A DNA stretch of 64,000 bases, from assembly GCF_001625195.1 (NCBI RefSeq), contig NC_054389.1, forward strand, positions 11,900,520-11,964,519, written 5' to 3'. Positions within the stretch are counted from its first letter, which is position 1. Every line of letters starts with the position of its first letter. The notes below the pieces were generated by a model that was not told where the DNA came from, made no database searches, and saw only the letters and a list, made by a program, of their open reading frames with translations. This document shows positions 20,587 to 31,510 of the stretch, piece after piece. The position numbers and the translations under genes were made by a program. This DNA is from Drechmeria coniospora (lineage: Eukaryota > Ascomycota > Sordariomycetes > Hypocreales > Ophiocordycipitaceae).

Positions 20587-22098
20587 TCAGTGGCAGCTGA
20601 GGGCGTGAAAACCGTCGGTCCAGCCCAGGCCGCCCATGATGGGAATCATCAAGGCCATGGCGCCGACAACACTGGCCGTGCCGTAGACGTAGGCATGGCG
20701 GCGGCCCAAGCTGCTCAGCTCCACGACCCAAGTCGAGACGGTCGTCAGGCATCCACAGAAGCCGTCCTCGACGCCCTGCAGCAGCTGGCATCCCAGGAGG
20801 CCGCCGAGCGGCACGTTGGCGAGATCCCACGACATGCCCAGCACGGCGGTGCCAAACATGTTGGCGGCAAAGGTGCCGAGCGGAAATGAGGCAAGCTTGC
20901 CGTTGAGCCGCAGGGCGAGGTAGAAGCGGAGCAGACAGCCGAGGGGCGCGAAGACGAGAGCAAAGGTGGCCCGGCCGCGCCAGTCGTCGTCGGGCGGCCA
21001 GACGGACAGGAGGACGGCACCCAGCCAGCAACCCCAGGCGAGGAAGACGGCGAGCGGGTCGAGGAAGGCGGGGAACGGCAGCGTCGGCGTCCAGGGCTCC
21101 GAGGCGATGGCCAGGTGGGCGCCGAGGTAGAGCCCCGACAGCGAGAGGGCGACGGTGGCGATGATGACAGCCAGCATGGCCATGAAGGAATACCCGCCGT
21201 TCCGGGAGACGGCGTCGGTGCCGAACTCGGGGGCGACGAGGTCGTTGGAGAGGGCGAGGAAGGTGTCGCGGATGAAGGAGGAGAAGCTCGTGAAGCTGCC
21301 GCAGAAGCCGGTGGCGAGGCCGATGTAGAGCGGGATCGTCTTCTTGGCCGCGAGGTGGGCTCTCCCGGCCGCCGGGTCCCGGCCGCCGCCGCCGCCGCCG
21401 AGGATGGGCGCGTCCCATTCGCGTCGAAAGAGCATGCGGTCCTCGGCGAGGAAGCCCATGACCAGGCTGCCGCCAAAGTTGGCCCAGACGGTGGGGAAGA
21501 TGACGGGCGCGTTGGGGTACGTCGTCAGGTTCGTCAGGCCGATCCTCGCCAGCGTGCCGAAGAAGGAGAAGAAGATGAGGTAGGAGACGGTGTAGAGGTC
21601 GGTTCGGAGCTTTGAGAATGGCACGCCGTCTCCCTTGGCCTCGGTGGAGAGACTCTCGCCGCCCTCTCCCAGCCTCTCCCGCTGGTCCTGCTGATGTTGC
21701 TGATGTTGCTGCTGTTGCTGATGTTGCTGCTGTTGCTGCTGTTGCTGCTGTTGCTGCTCGCTGCGCAGATGTTCGAGACGGCCAGTTCCGGCGACATTCT
21801 CGACCGGAGGCCCGGCGGCGAGCTCGTCGAGATTGCCCCAGCCTTCGGGCACGTCGTAACGCTCCGACGCGTCGTCCGACGGCCGCGGCTGTCTCTTCTC
21901 GCTGCGCACTCGTTCGAGCCGCGCACGACCGGCCACATTCTCGACCGGGGGGCCTGCGGCGAGCTCATCGAGATTGGCCCAGCCTTCGGTCACGTCGTGG
22001 TGGTGTGACGCGTCGACCGAAGCCGTCGTCGCCGCTTCAACCTGCGTCGTTTCTTCGGCCTTCCCGTCCTCCGCCAGTCGTCGGTTCGTCGACGCCAT
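20587..22098 (-). CDS. FEX1: Fluoride export protein (FEX/CrcB), two-domain
   Basis: A 503-residue single-exon membrane protein that exports fluoride, giving resistance to environmental F-. Eukaryotic FEX proteins contain two fused CrcB domains, and both are seen here. Domain 1 runs from SYLIFFSFFGTLARIGL (about residue 170) through FPTVWANFGGSLVMGFL and GLATGFCGSFTSFSSFI. Domain 2 has FAPLGCLLRFYLALRLNGK, FPLGTFAANMFGTAVLG and GVEDGFCGCLTTVSTWV. The repeated GFCGxxTTxSxF-like and N(F/M)xG elements form the pore. The N-terminal 160 residues are unusual: two direct copies of EGWxNLDELAAGPPVENVAG (near residues 38 and 85), then a Gln/His-rich tract. The start at 22098 is the first ATG of the frame. 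The neighbour upstream is a long repeat-bearing spacer. Confidence 0.93.
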   Translation of the reverse strand: MASTNRRLAEDGKAEETTQVEAATTASVDASHHHDVTEGWANLDELAAGPPVENVAGRARLERVRSEKRQPRPSDDASERYDVPEGWGNLDELAAGPPVENVAGTGRLEHLRSEQQQQQQQQQQQHQQQQQHQQHQQDQRERLGEGGESLSTEAKGDGVPFSKLRTDLYTVSYLIFFSFFGTLARIGLTNLTTYPNAPVIFPTVWANFGGSLVMGFLAEDRMLFRREWDAPILGGGGGGRDPAAGRAHLAAKKTIPLYIGLATGFCGSFTSFSSFIRDTFLALSNDLVAPEFGTDAVSRNGGYSFMAMLAVIIATVALSLSGLYLGAHLAIASEPWTPTLPFPAFLDPLAVFLAWGCWLGAVLLSVWPPDDDWRGRATFALVFAPLGCLLRFYLALRLNGKLASFPLGTFAANMFGTAVLGMSWDLANVPLGGLLGCQLLQGVEDGFCGCLTTVSTWVVELSSLGRRHAYVYGTASVVGAMALMIPIMGGLGWTDGFHALSCH

Positions 22099-22389
22099 CA
22101 CTCCGGGCAGTCTCTGGCGGCAACAAGGCTGAAACGTTTCTTCATGAGTCGTTCCCCGTGTCCGGGGATTGCCGCATCAATCAATCGTGGGATCGATCCA
22201 AACCCATGCCTCGCGGCCAAATGTTTTTGTTGATCCTGGAGCTTGTGACGACCAGGGTTGGCAGACGGGCCAATCAGGAGCCGCCATGTCGGACCTCACA
22301 GGGGATCGTGCCGCTGTGGCCGCTGAAGCTCGCTTCTCGCCCGCGTCGGAGAGCGCCGAGCCGAAGCCGACCCCCTGCTGGCCTCGGCG

Positions 22390-22485
22390 TACATGTACAT
22401 GTACAAGGTAGACTTTCTGCACATGTACATGTTCAAGGTAGACTTTCGGCACATGTACAACGTACCGTAGACTTTCTGCACTTGT
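22390..22485. repeat. Three short GTAGACTTTC/ACATGTACA units
   Basis: GTAGACTTTCTGCACATGTA (22408), GTAGACTTTCGGCACATGTA (22438) and GTAGACTTTCTGCAC (22468) recur at 30-bp spacing, preceded by GTACATGTACATGTAC. Confidence 0.8.
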
Positions 22486-22730
22486 ACTCCGCACACCTAC
22501 TCCATACTGGTGCGTTTACTGCACGGAGTACTTGTACATGACATATATGCAAGTAGCTGTACATCTGCTTGGCTCTTCCACTTGTAGTTGTACTTGTTGC
22601 TTCCCCTCCCCCTCACCGGTTCGTGCCCTGCCCCACTCCCCGCTGTCCACTGAGACCTCCCGTCTCCCATCCCCCACCAGCGAGTAACCCCTAATGCTAC
22701 AGTGCTCCGTACGCCGTATTACAGCATGCA

Positions 22731-23240
22731 ATACCCGAATGACATCGTACCTATACTTGATATAACGCGCCAAAATGTACTCCGTTCAGTGGGTATACAT
22801 GTACAGTTATACCCGAGTGACATGGTACCTAGTATTTATACTTAGTATTAACGCACCAAAACGTACTCCCTACAGTGTGTGTACATGTACAGTACTTGCA
22901 GTTATACCCGAGTGACATCGTACCTAGTATATATACTTGATATGAAGGCACCAAAATGTACTCCCTACAGTGGCTACACATGTACAGTTATACCCGAGTG
23001 ACATCGTACCTAGTATTTATACTTGATATTAACAAAATGTACTCCCTACAGTGGGTGTACATGTACAGTACTTACAGTAATACCCGAGTGACACCGTACC
23101 TAGTATATATACTTGATATTAACGCACCAAAATGTACTCCCCACAGTGACTACACATGTACAGTAATACTCGAGTGACATCGTACCTAGTACTTGTACTT
23201 GATATTAACGCACCAGAATGTACTCCCTACAGTGGAAGGG
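22731..23240. repeat. Tandem array of six 78-95 bp units upstream of UPRT
   Basis: Units begin ATACCCGAGTGACATCGTACC (or a near variant) at 22731, 22809, 22904, 22990, 23080 and 23166. Each carries TACTTGATATTAACGCACC, then AATGTACTCCCTACAGTG and, in most units, TACATGTACAGT. The last unit ends about 155 bp before the UPRT ATG. The units vary in length by small insertions of GTACTTGCAGT type. Confidence 0.93.
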
Positions 23241-23396
23241 TGTACAGTAAGTAAGTACTTGTACACCAAGTAATACTGCACGTCGATCCTCAACCGCTTC
23301 CTCCCCCCCCCCCCCCCCCTTTTCCTCCTCCACGATTCCGCATCTCACCTTTCTCTTCCTTTCCAGTATCGACTCAGAGCTGTCGTATCCATCATC

Positions 23397-24221
23397 ATGT
23401 CTTCCCTACCGCCCAACGTTCACCTCTCCCAACACCCCTGCCTCCAGGCCAAGCTCAGCCAGCTGCGCTCCAAGTCGGCCGACTCCAAGGATGTCAAGTC
23501 CCTCGTTCATGACATCGGCCTCATCGTCGCCTGCGAGGCTTTCGCCTCGGTGCTCAAGACCACCTCTCGCTCCAAGGTAGACGCCCTCCCTCTTGCACCT
23601 GGCATTCGTTGCTTTCGTGCGCCACCCACCCAAACACGCGCTGACGGCACAAGGACACGACGCCGTTGGGCTTCGAATACACCACGACGGACGTCTCGCC
23701 CGAGACGATATGCATCGTCCCCATCCTCCGCTCCGGCCTTGCCATGGTCGAAGGTCAGTCTGCGATCTCCCGTTCGGCCCCAGCCTCGCCCACCCGTTCC
23801 GTCCTCACAGCGTCTAGCCGTCCAAACCATGATGCCCCGCGCCGTCCCTGTTCACCACCTCGGCATGTATCGCGACCAGTCCACGCTCGCCCCTGTCGAG
23901 TACTACAACAATCTTCCGCGCCACGTTCCCTCGTCGTCGAGCCCGTCGGCCAGCTCTCTAGCCGTCATCGTCGACCCCGTCATCGCCACGGGCGGTACCT
24001 GCGCCGCAGCCATCCAGACGCTCCGCGAATGGGGCGCCGAGAGGATCCTTGTCCTGTCCATAGTCGGCGCTGCCGACGGTGTCGCGGACGCCGCCAAGGT
24101 TTGGCCCGAGGGCACGGAGATTTGGCTCGCGGGCCTCGACGCCAAGCTTACGGCTCAACGCATGCTGGAGCCGGGAGTCGGAGACATCGGTGACAGGCTA
24201 TTTCTGACCGACCTCAAGTAG
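23397..24221 (+). CDS. FUR1: Uracil phosphoribosyltransferase
   Basis: The enzyme converts uracil and PRPP to UMP in pyrimidine salvage (cytosol). Exons 23397-23576, 23654-23753 and 23818-24221 encode 227 residues, the normal size. Visible family features are VHLSQHPCLQAKLSQLRSK at the start, VHDIGLIVACEAF, then DTTPLGFEYTTTDVSPETI after intron 1, ILRSGLAMVEAVQTMMP across intron 2, HHLGMYRDQSTLAPVEYYN, and the PRPP-binding VDPVIATGGTCAAAI. The second intron's acceptor must be TCTAG at 23817, not the earlier CACAG, because only that keeps AVQTMMP in frame. The LPRHVPSSSSPSASSLAVIV segment has a Ser-rich insertion relative to bacterial Upp, as in other fungi. It converges with LIG4; the stops are 100 bp apart. 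Confidence 0.95.
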   Translation: MSSLPPNVHLSQHPCLQAKLSQLRSKSADSKDVKSLVHDIGLIVACEAFASVLKTTSRSKVDALPLAPGIRCFRAPPTQTRADGTRTRRRWASNTPRRTSRPRRYASSPSSAPALPWSKVSLRSPVRPQPRPPVPSSQRLAVQTMMPRAVPVHHLGMYRDQSTLAPVEYYNNLPRHVPSSSSPSASSLAVIVDPVIATGGTCAAAIQTLREWGAERILVLSIVGAADGVADAAKVWPEGTEIWLAGLDAKLTAQRMLEPGVGDIGDRLFLTDLK

Positions 24222-24321
24222 ATCGGACCAGATGGGCATCGCTGCCCAAGCCGGCCACGTTGGATGACGGGCCGTTGGTGCCGCTTTGCATAGATTGATT
24301 CATGTCTTTTGGCAGTCCATC

Positions 24322-27300
24322 CTATCGTGCACGCACGACGTACCGTTCTTCGTCCAAAAGAGTCTTTTCTCCCCAGCAGTCCTCCACCCAAGTCCCCGAC
24401 ACGATCCTCGGCAACTTGGACCTGACCAGCTTGCCGCGGATCATGTCCGCGAGTGTGCCCTCCTCCGCGGCGTCCTGGCCAACTACGACGACGTGCGTCA
24501 CGTCCTCGTCCTCGTCCTCGCCCTCGGCCACCCTTCCACCGGCAAACTTGACGTATCGTGCGAGCCTGGTCACCAAGCGGTCGACGGTGCGTGCGGCGCA
24601 GAAGCGGACGACGCACGGCCGGAACATGAAGCCCCTCAGGTTGTCCTGCCCTGCCATGTGCTCCTCGAGCTGCGACGGCAAGCCTCGTCCGCCGCCGCTC
24701 GACGCGATGCCCTCCGGCGCAGGCATGTGACCCATGATGTCGCCCAGCTCCTCCGTCGACACGTCTCGCGCGTAGCTGTCGCCGTACCGATCCACGCTGC
24801 GCGCCGCGGCGAGGCACGTCCCCTCGGTCGCGTGCAAGAGGTGCCGCTCCTCGTACGGAAGGAGAAAGCCGTCCGCCGTCTCGAGGCAGTCCTTGATCCA
24901 TCGTGGTCGGATGATGTCGACGCCGCCCCCCTTGATGAGGCTCGCCACCTTGACCACCTTTTTGTCGCCGACGAGCACCATCCGCTCCCCGGCCCGCTGC
25001 GACACGCTTCCGCCGTTGTCCTTGATCAGAGCCTCGAGCTGGGCCTTTGTCCTCTTGTACGGTTTCGTCGACTCGGAGAGGACGCAAAAGGCATGCCCGT
25101 CGAAGAGGTGGGACTTGGGACCCTCCAAGGCGGCCGGTGCGCCATCTTCGCCGGCGATGATGAGCTCCCTCTTGACGCGCTTCGGGTTCCGCCGCTTCCG
25201 GTCCTCGACCGTCATGGCCTTTGACTTGGTCGCCTCGTCCACCTGCAGCCGGAGCTCCTCAAACTCGTCGAGGGTCAGGGCCGAGTCCCAGGCGCGGTCC
25301 ATGCGGAGTCGTCGGAGGCGCGGGAAGCGGAGGGTGACGCCACGGGCGAAGCTGTCCGAGGGGCCTGCGCTCGTGGCCTTGACGGACACGACGACCGAGT
25401 CCTTGGGTCGGATCCAGACGTCGGGCCGCTCGAGCTGCCTCGACCGGCCCCCGGCGAGCTCGATGTAATCGCTCGGGGGGTTCTTGGCGTCCCAGTCGAT
25501 CCACCTGCCCTCGGTGTGGTGACGAATCTCGGCGTAGTCCTCGGCGCGGAAGCCGCCGCCGACCTTGAAGAAGCTGAAGCACTTTTCCGGGTTCGCGCCC
25601 GCCCGAACGTGATTCGGCGTGACGCGGAGGCCGCAGAGGTAGCTCGACAGCGTGCCGCCGCGCTTGCCCGAGCCGTAGTAGCCGCCGATGACGAGGCAGT
25701 CGAGCGACTCGCCAAACTCGGACATGTACTCGGGCTTGACCTTGAGCCAGTCGTCGTTGCGGCTGTTGAGCCGGTACATGGAGCGCGGGTTCTTGAGCAC
25801 GAGGCCCTCGGAGGCGTTGGCGACGACGTCGCGCAGCATGGGCTCGATGGCGTCGGCCGACGTCGCCGCCGTGTACTCGTGAATCTCGAGCCGTCTGCTG
25901 ACGGGCATGACGGCCCTCTCGAGCGCGTGCCGGCGGTCTCGCAGCGTGTACTGCGTCAGCTGCTTGTCGTTTAGGTACAGGATGTCGAAGACGCGGAAGA
26001 CGGGACGCTGGCCCGCGGCGTCCGACCTCGACTGATTCTGACGCTCGGCGAGCGCCGCCGTCTTGAGGGTGCCAAAGGGTACGATCTTGTCGACGGCCAT
26101 GTCCCAGGTGATCATCTCGCCGTCGAGAATGAGGTTGCGGACTCCCGCGGCAAAGGCACCTCGCAGGTGGCGCGTCAAGGCCGAATCGGCGTCGAGGAAT
26201 CCGTCGCCGTACAAGTAGGTGTAATCCTTGGCCTTTCTCGACCAGAAGCGAAAGCGGCTCCCGCCGGGGTGGTCGGGGTCCTCGACCATGTGCATCTGCA
26301 TGCGCTCCCCGTCCAGCTTCTCCTCGATCCAGTACTCGGCATCGTCCTCGGTGACGCGCAGGAGATGAATCATTTTTTGGAACGTCGCGGGCATTTGAAA
26401 CTGGGCGAGCTGCGGCTGGAAGCACTGCATGAGCGACATGGCCGCCTCGGCCTGCTCGAGACGCAGCTCGGGGTCGTGGAGCTCCCAGCAGACGCGCCGC
26501 AGGCTCGACGATACGCTGAACAAGGCCTCGCCGTCGGGGTGCCACAGGTGCAGGAGCGTCTTTTCCGTCGCGCCCACCTTGAGCTGCTTGAGGATGATGC
26601 GTATGAGCCACATCATCTCCTCGGCGTTCATGCGACGGTAAAAGGTCTCGAAGATGGCCAGGTTCTCGGCCTCGCCCGTCGAGGCAGAGAGCTTGTCCAA
26701 CTGCTCGTTGACCTCGGCCACGGTCATGTCGCTGACGTCGGTCCTCATCGGCCTCTTGGAGAGGACCTCGAAGCAACGGCCGGCAAAGTCGCCGGCGAGG
26801 CGGGAGGCCATGGTCTGTCCCGGAATCTTCCAGTGCAGCAGGCTGTAGCCGTCGTCGGAATTTTTGTCAATCTTCATGAGCTTGACGAGAAGCTTGCCTA
26901 TCGCGTTCTCCTTGAGGCCGTAGACGCCGCGGTCGCCATCCTTGTCCGGGAGGATCAAGCGCAGGGCAGGGTAGAAGTCGCCGCCGACTTCCTTCCGCCA
27001 GCGGGTGATGAAGCGGTCGATGATGTGCCGCCGCTGCTCCTGGGGAGAGAGGCTGTGCTGGGGACCTTTTCTGCGAGCCGGGCCACCCGGCGGTCGCTTC
27101 TTGTTCTCGTTGAGAGGGTTGAAGAGCTCGAGGAAGAGCTCGTGGAAGGCGAAGGTCTTGGAATGATTATGCGGTCGGTTTGGGAATCTGCACGCGTCAG
27201 TCGACGCCCACGCTCGCATCACACACGCTCGCATCACACACGCACGAACAAAGTTGACAGGAACACGCAGGCAAGGGCTGGCTCACTTGTCGTCCAACTC

Positions 27301-27372
27301 CTGCTTGGCCACACCGCTGGAGCCATACTGAATCTCCTCCTCGTGCAAGGCATCGGCATCTGGCCGGTTCAT
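24322..27372 (-). CDS. LIG4: DNA ligase IV
   Basis: The ATP-dependent ligase of non-homologous end joining, acting in the nucleus with an XRCC4/Lif1 partner. Exon 1 27372-27287 and exon 2 27187-24322 encode 983 residues. The intron (27286-27188) joins QELDD|KFPNRPHNHSKTF. The DNA-binding domain occupies roughly residues 30-260. The nucleotidyltransferase domain has the adenylated lysine in YWIEEKLDGERMQ (Lys319), followed by FRFWSRKAKDYTYLYG, NLILDGEMITWD, VFDILYLN, NASEGLVLKNP and DDWLKVKPEY (motifs III-V). The OB-fold with GGYYGSGKRGGTLSSYLCG follows. Two BRCT repeats end the protein: BRCT1 from about residue 720 (HLFDGHAFCVLSES) and BRCT2 from about 880, ending SGTWVEDCWGEKTLLDEERY. All catalytic motifs are intact, so classical NHEJ is probably functional in this organism. 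Confidence 0.96.
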
Positions 27373-27953
27373 CTTATGCCGGTGGCCAGTTTGGCTTGAT
27401 GAAATCTGGCCAGAAGAGGGCAATGGTCATGTCGATGGCTTGATGCAGCATCATCGGCGACGTGTTGGTTGTGAGCTGCTTGCTGCGTGAGAGGACGATG
27501 CAGGATTCACGGAGTTTGCTGTTGCCTTGGCCTAGTTGAATTGATTACATCAGCCATTTAATGGAGGTATTACTAAGTAATTATGAAATATAAATACCTG
27601 CACAATTATTACGATTCCTGCCACAGAGGCTTTCAAGCACTGAGTCCACTATAAGCACAGCGTGCATGTACATTTACAGCGCTGTTCTCGCCACTGCAGG
27701 TGGTAGACATTTGGCCAACTGCACTAATGAAGCACTAAAGCAAACCCCTGTTCGTTCATCGACACCCCCCCGTCAAACGTCTAGCAGAAGGCGGGGTGAT
27801 GGGTGGCAGCCTTGCCGTGCACCAGAGGCCCTATGCTCTGGAGCTCCTCCGTTTCCGCTACAACCCCCCCCCATGGTCTCCTCCCAACTCGAGTTCTTTT
27901 CCAACACTCATCTTGCTGCTCGCCCTCTCACCGTCTAGTCCATCCGTCGAACC
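27373..27953. other. Divergent spacer between LIG4 and amidohydrolase
   Basis: About 580 bp of shared 5' flank. The middle (27536-27625) is AT-rich. I see no motif that I can name and no coding sequence. Confidence 0.5.
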
Positions 27954-30411
27954 ATGGAGGAAAAGGACGGACTCCCGCCGTACACGTATGGCGCCTTGGA
28001 GCCTATGCCGCTGCCGTCTCGCTGCCGCAATGCCCTCTCCCGTCGACGCCGTCGGGCACTTCGATTCGTCGTCGTCAGCTGCCTCGTGCTGATTGTCTTT
28101 GCGCAGTGGAAGCAGGTTTGGCGGTCCAGAAACGATGCTCCGAGCCTGTCGCTGGAAAGGCTCAAGCGTGACCTCGCCACATGCCGCCGTTTGCGTCACA
28201 CACCCGAGGATCCCGTGGGACTGGGCCGGGAGAAGAATGCGAGATACATCGATGGCCATCGGCCAACGCTGATTCGAAATGCCACCGTGTGGATTGGCGA
28301 GGCCGTGCCAGGCACGAGCGCCGAGGATGCCAGAGCCGGCAAAGGTTGGCGCTGGGAAACGAGGGACGTGCTGCTGGAAAAGGGCCTCATCAAGGCGGTC
28401 GAGCGGCACATCTCGTCGACGTCACTCCCCAAGGACACCAAGGTGTACGACGCCGCCGGCCGGCAGCTGACGAGCGGCATCATCGACATGCACAGTCACG
28501 CGGGCGTCTTTGCCCTCCCGTCCCTCAACGGGAACGACGACGGCAACGAGTTTTCGGACAAGATTACGCCTTGGGCTCGCTCCATCGACGCCCTCGACCC
28601 CTTTGACCCTCAGTTTCAAGTCATCAAATCCGGCGGCGTCACGACCTCCCTCATCTTGCCGGGCTCCAGCAACAACATTGCCGGCGAAGGATTTCTCGTC
28701 AAGCATGCCGTCGGCAAGCCCGACGGCCGCGGCGAAATCGGCGTCCGGGACATGCTCGCCGATCCAGACGGCAGCTGGCGATATATGAAGATGGCCTGCG
28801 GCGAAAACCCCAAGATTGTGGGGGCCGAGACGTCAACCGTCGCCAGACGCAACAGTCGCATGGGCGAGAGCTTCGACTTTCGACGCGCTTTCGAGCAGGC
28901 CACGGCGCTCGTGCAGCGGCAGGATGACTGGTGCGACAAGGCGGAGTCATCCGGCGTCGAAAGCATGGATGAGTATCTTCCCCAAGACATCACGTGGGAG
29001 CCGCTCGGTGCTGCCCTTCGCGGACAGGTGCATGTCAACGTCCACTGCTACACGGTGACTGATCTCGAGGCCATGGTGGACCACAGCAACGAGTTCAAGT
29101 TTGCGGTCCGCTCCTTTCACCACGCTCACCAGTCGTATCTGGTGCCGGAGGTGAGATGCTTCTTCGCCCCCCTCCCCCCCCCCCCCGGCCGCCGCCGCCA
29201 CGCTCGAGGCTGACGTGTCAGACATTGCGACGCACCTACGGAGGACGCGCCCCGTCGTCGGCCCTCTTTGCCGACAACATGTACTACAAGTCCGAGGCGT
29301 ATATTGGCTCCGAGTTTGCGGGCAAGTACCTCTACGAAAACGGCTTGACGCCCGTCTACGTGAGCGACAACCCCGTCCTCAACGCCCAGCACGTGCTCTT
29401 CGAGGCCGCCAAAGCGTATCACTACGGTCTGCCGTACCACGCCGCGCTTGCGAGCGTCACGACGGCGCCGGCCGAGGAGCTTGGCATGGGACAGAGGATT
29501 GGCAAGATCAAGCCCGGCTACGACGCCGACGTGGTCGTCTGGGACAGCGACCCCCTCAGCGTCGGCGCGGCGCCGGTGCAGGTCTGGATCGATGGCACGT
29601 CGCAGCTACACGACCCCATCGAACTGTCGAAGAGGCGAGACGGGCCGTTGGTCGCCGACGAGTCGCTTTCTCACGTCGAGGAGCCGAGGGAGACGAGTGC
29701 GGCGCTCTTCCGTGGTGTCAACAAGGTGCTGCTATCGGGCAACAAGACGTACGAGCGAGACGGCGAGCGGTCCTTGAACGTGGCGTTCAAGAATGGCAAG
29801 ATTTCCTGCATCGGCCACTGCGGAGCCGAGTTTGCCACGGCGCGGGCCAGCGGCGTCGAGGTCGTTTCGCTCAAGAACGGCTACCTCACCGACGCCTTTA
29901 CCGGCGTCGCAGGCAACCTCGGTCTCGGCGAGATCGACGCCGAGCCAACGACGGAGAACGGAAACAACGCGGTCAAGTTCACACGGGCCATCGACGGCTT
30001 GCAGCTCGGCGGCAAGAAGCTGCGGGTGGGGGCGAGGTACGGCGTCACGCGGGCCATCTCGGCGCCGAAGCTGAACAACCTGGGCACCCATCACGGCACG
30101 AGCGTCGGTTTCGTCACGACGGCGCGGACGAGCCTGGAGAAGGGGGCCGTGTTTGCGCAGGACGTGGCGGTGCACTACACGGTGGACGTCAACAGCCGGG
30201 CCGCCGACAGCTACTCGGCCGCCTTTGGAGAGCTGCGCCGGAAGCTCCTGCGGGCGGCCAAGGGAGGCGAGGACGTCGCCGACGCGTACTCGGAAGCTGC
30301 CTATCTCCAAAAGGTGGTGGAGGGGACGATGGTTCTCGCGCTGACGGTCAATAGCGCCGACGGCATCGCCACGGCGCTGCGGATCAAGGCCGAGGTCGAA
30401 GGTGCGCTTCG

Positions 30412-30443
<32 letters not shown>

Positions 30444-30922
30444 GCAAGCTGAGGCTCGCCATCATCGGTGGTGCCGAGTCTCATCTCGTCGCGGCCGAGC
30501 TCGCCGCGGCATCCGTCGGCGTCATCCTGCTTCCCCTCCAAGCGACGGCCCTGACGTGGGACGCGCGGCGGACGCTCCCGGGCGCGCCCTTGACGAACGG
30601 TACGGCCGTGGACTGGCTGGTGGCGGCGGGCGTGACGGTCGCCGTGGGCCTGCCCGAGGACTGGCGCGTGCGGGACTTGGGCTTCGAGGCGGGCGTGGCG
30701 TACCGGAACGGCAACGGCCGCATCAGCGAGAAGGCGGCGTTGGACATGGTCAGCATCAACGTACACACGATCCTAGATGCCAAGGCCGACGAGGACGCCG
30801 AGGGGGCCGGGGACGCCGGGCAGGGACATTTCATGGTGAGCGAGGGGAGCCCGCTCGAGATTGGCTCGCGCATCAAAGCGGTCGGTACGGGACGGGGGTC
30901 GATTCTGGCCTTTGGCGTATGA
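27954..30922 (+). CDS. Membrane-anchored amidohydrolase-superfamily protein
   Basis: A 965-residue protein from exons 27954-29150 and 29222-30922. A short basic cytosolic N-terminus (SRRRRRALR) precedes one TM helix, FVVVSCLVLIVFAQW (residues about 38-52), so it is probably a type II membrane protein. The catalytic region starts at NATVWIGEAVPG, has the metal site SGIIDMHSHAGVF, then VIKSGGVTTSLILPGSSN, FKFAVRSFHHAHQSYLVPE, and after the intron ALFADNMYYKSEAYIGSEFA and VYVSDNPVLNAQHV with the conserved Asp. The barrel closes with GKIKPGYDADVVVWDSDPL at about residue 525. About 430 further residues repeat the theme of an amidohydrolase beta-sandwich (SLNVAFKNGKISCIG, LKNGYLTDAFTGVAG) and contain a ten-residue Ser run. 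Fungal relatives are often labelled imidazolonepropionase-like or CE9; substrate unknown. The 71-nt intron holds a C tract. Confidence 0.85.
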
Positions 30923-31252
30923 GCCAGCTATGGCGAATGGGCGTATGTTGACGGGGATGCCTGTTGGCCGAAGGATCATATCGTTGCCGGCGTTTGCAGC
31001 AGGCCAGCCCATGTTCTACCGTCCTCGTCGGGGGGGCGAAGCCATCGTGGCCTAGGTCGTGGCCTGGGTCGTGGCCTAGGCTCAGAGGCAGCCAGGCGTG
31101 ATGGCATCCTTGGACGCCTCGCTTAGCACAGGCGAGAAACTGCCGATGGTCTCGGTAGCAAGCTCAGGCGTTGATCGTCCAGCATCGTGGAACGCCTGTT
31201 CGATGATGCTGGCAAAAACGGCGTGGGCATCGACGCAGAGGTGGGCAGATGG

Positions 31253-31510
31253 TAGATGGCGACAAGTCATGTGACCAAGATGGCAAAGAAAGACAAGGCC
31301 ATCCATACCATGCGCAGGGAAGGGGCGTGAAATGGGCATCCGTGCCTGTAGTTGCAGTATAAGTAAGTACAGTATGCATACATGCTAGATGGCGACAATT
31401 CATGTGGCCAACATGGCAAAGACAAGGCCATCCATACAATCCGCAGGGACGGGGCATGAAATGGGCGTCGGCGCCTGTAGTTGCAGTATAAGTAATATGC
31501 ATACATGGCC
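31253..31510. repeat. Tandem duplication, 2 x about 130 bp
   Basis: Both copies begin TAGATGGCGACAA (31253 and 31386). Shared blocks include ACAAGGCCATCCATAC, GTGCCTGTAGTTGCAGTATAA (in the second copy GCGCCTGTAG...) and GTATGCATACATG. Differences are scattered substitutions and short indels, so the event is not recent. Confidence 0.9.

Larger units (their letters stand above)
22099..23396. other. Divergent spacer of fluoride exporter and UPRT with repeat array
   Basis: A 1.3-kb promoter-bearing spacer between two divergent genes. It contains three copies of AGGTAGACTTTC-like segments with ACATGTACATGT palindromes (22390-22485), the six-unit array at 22731-23240 and a 17-nt C run near 23302. 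No coding sequence is evident. Confidence 0.6.
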
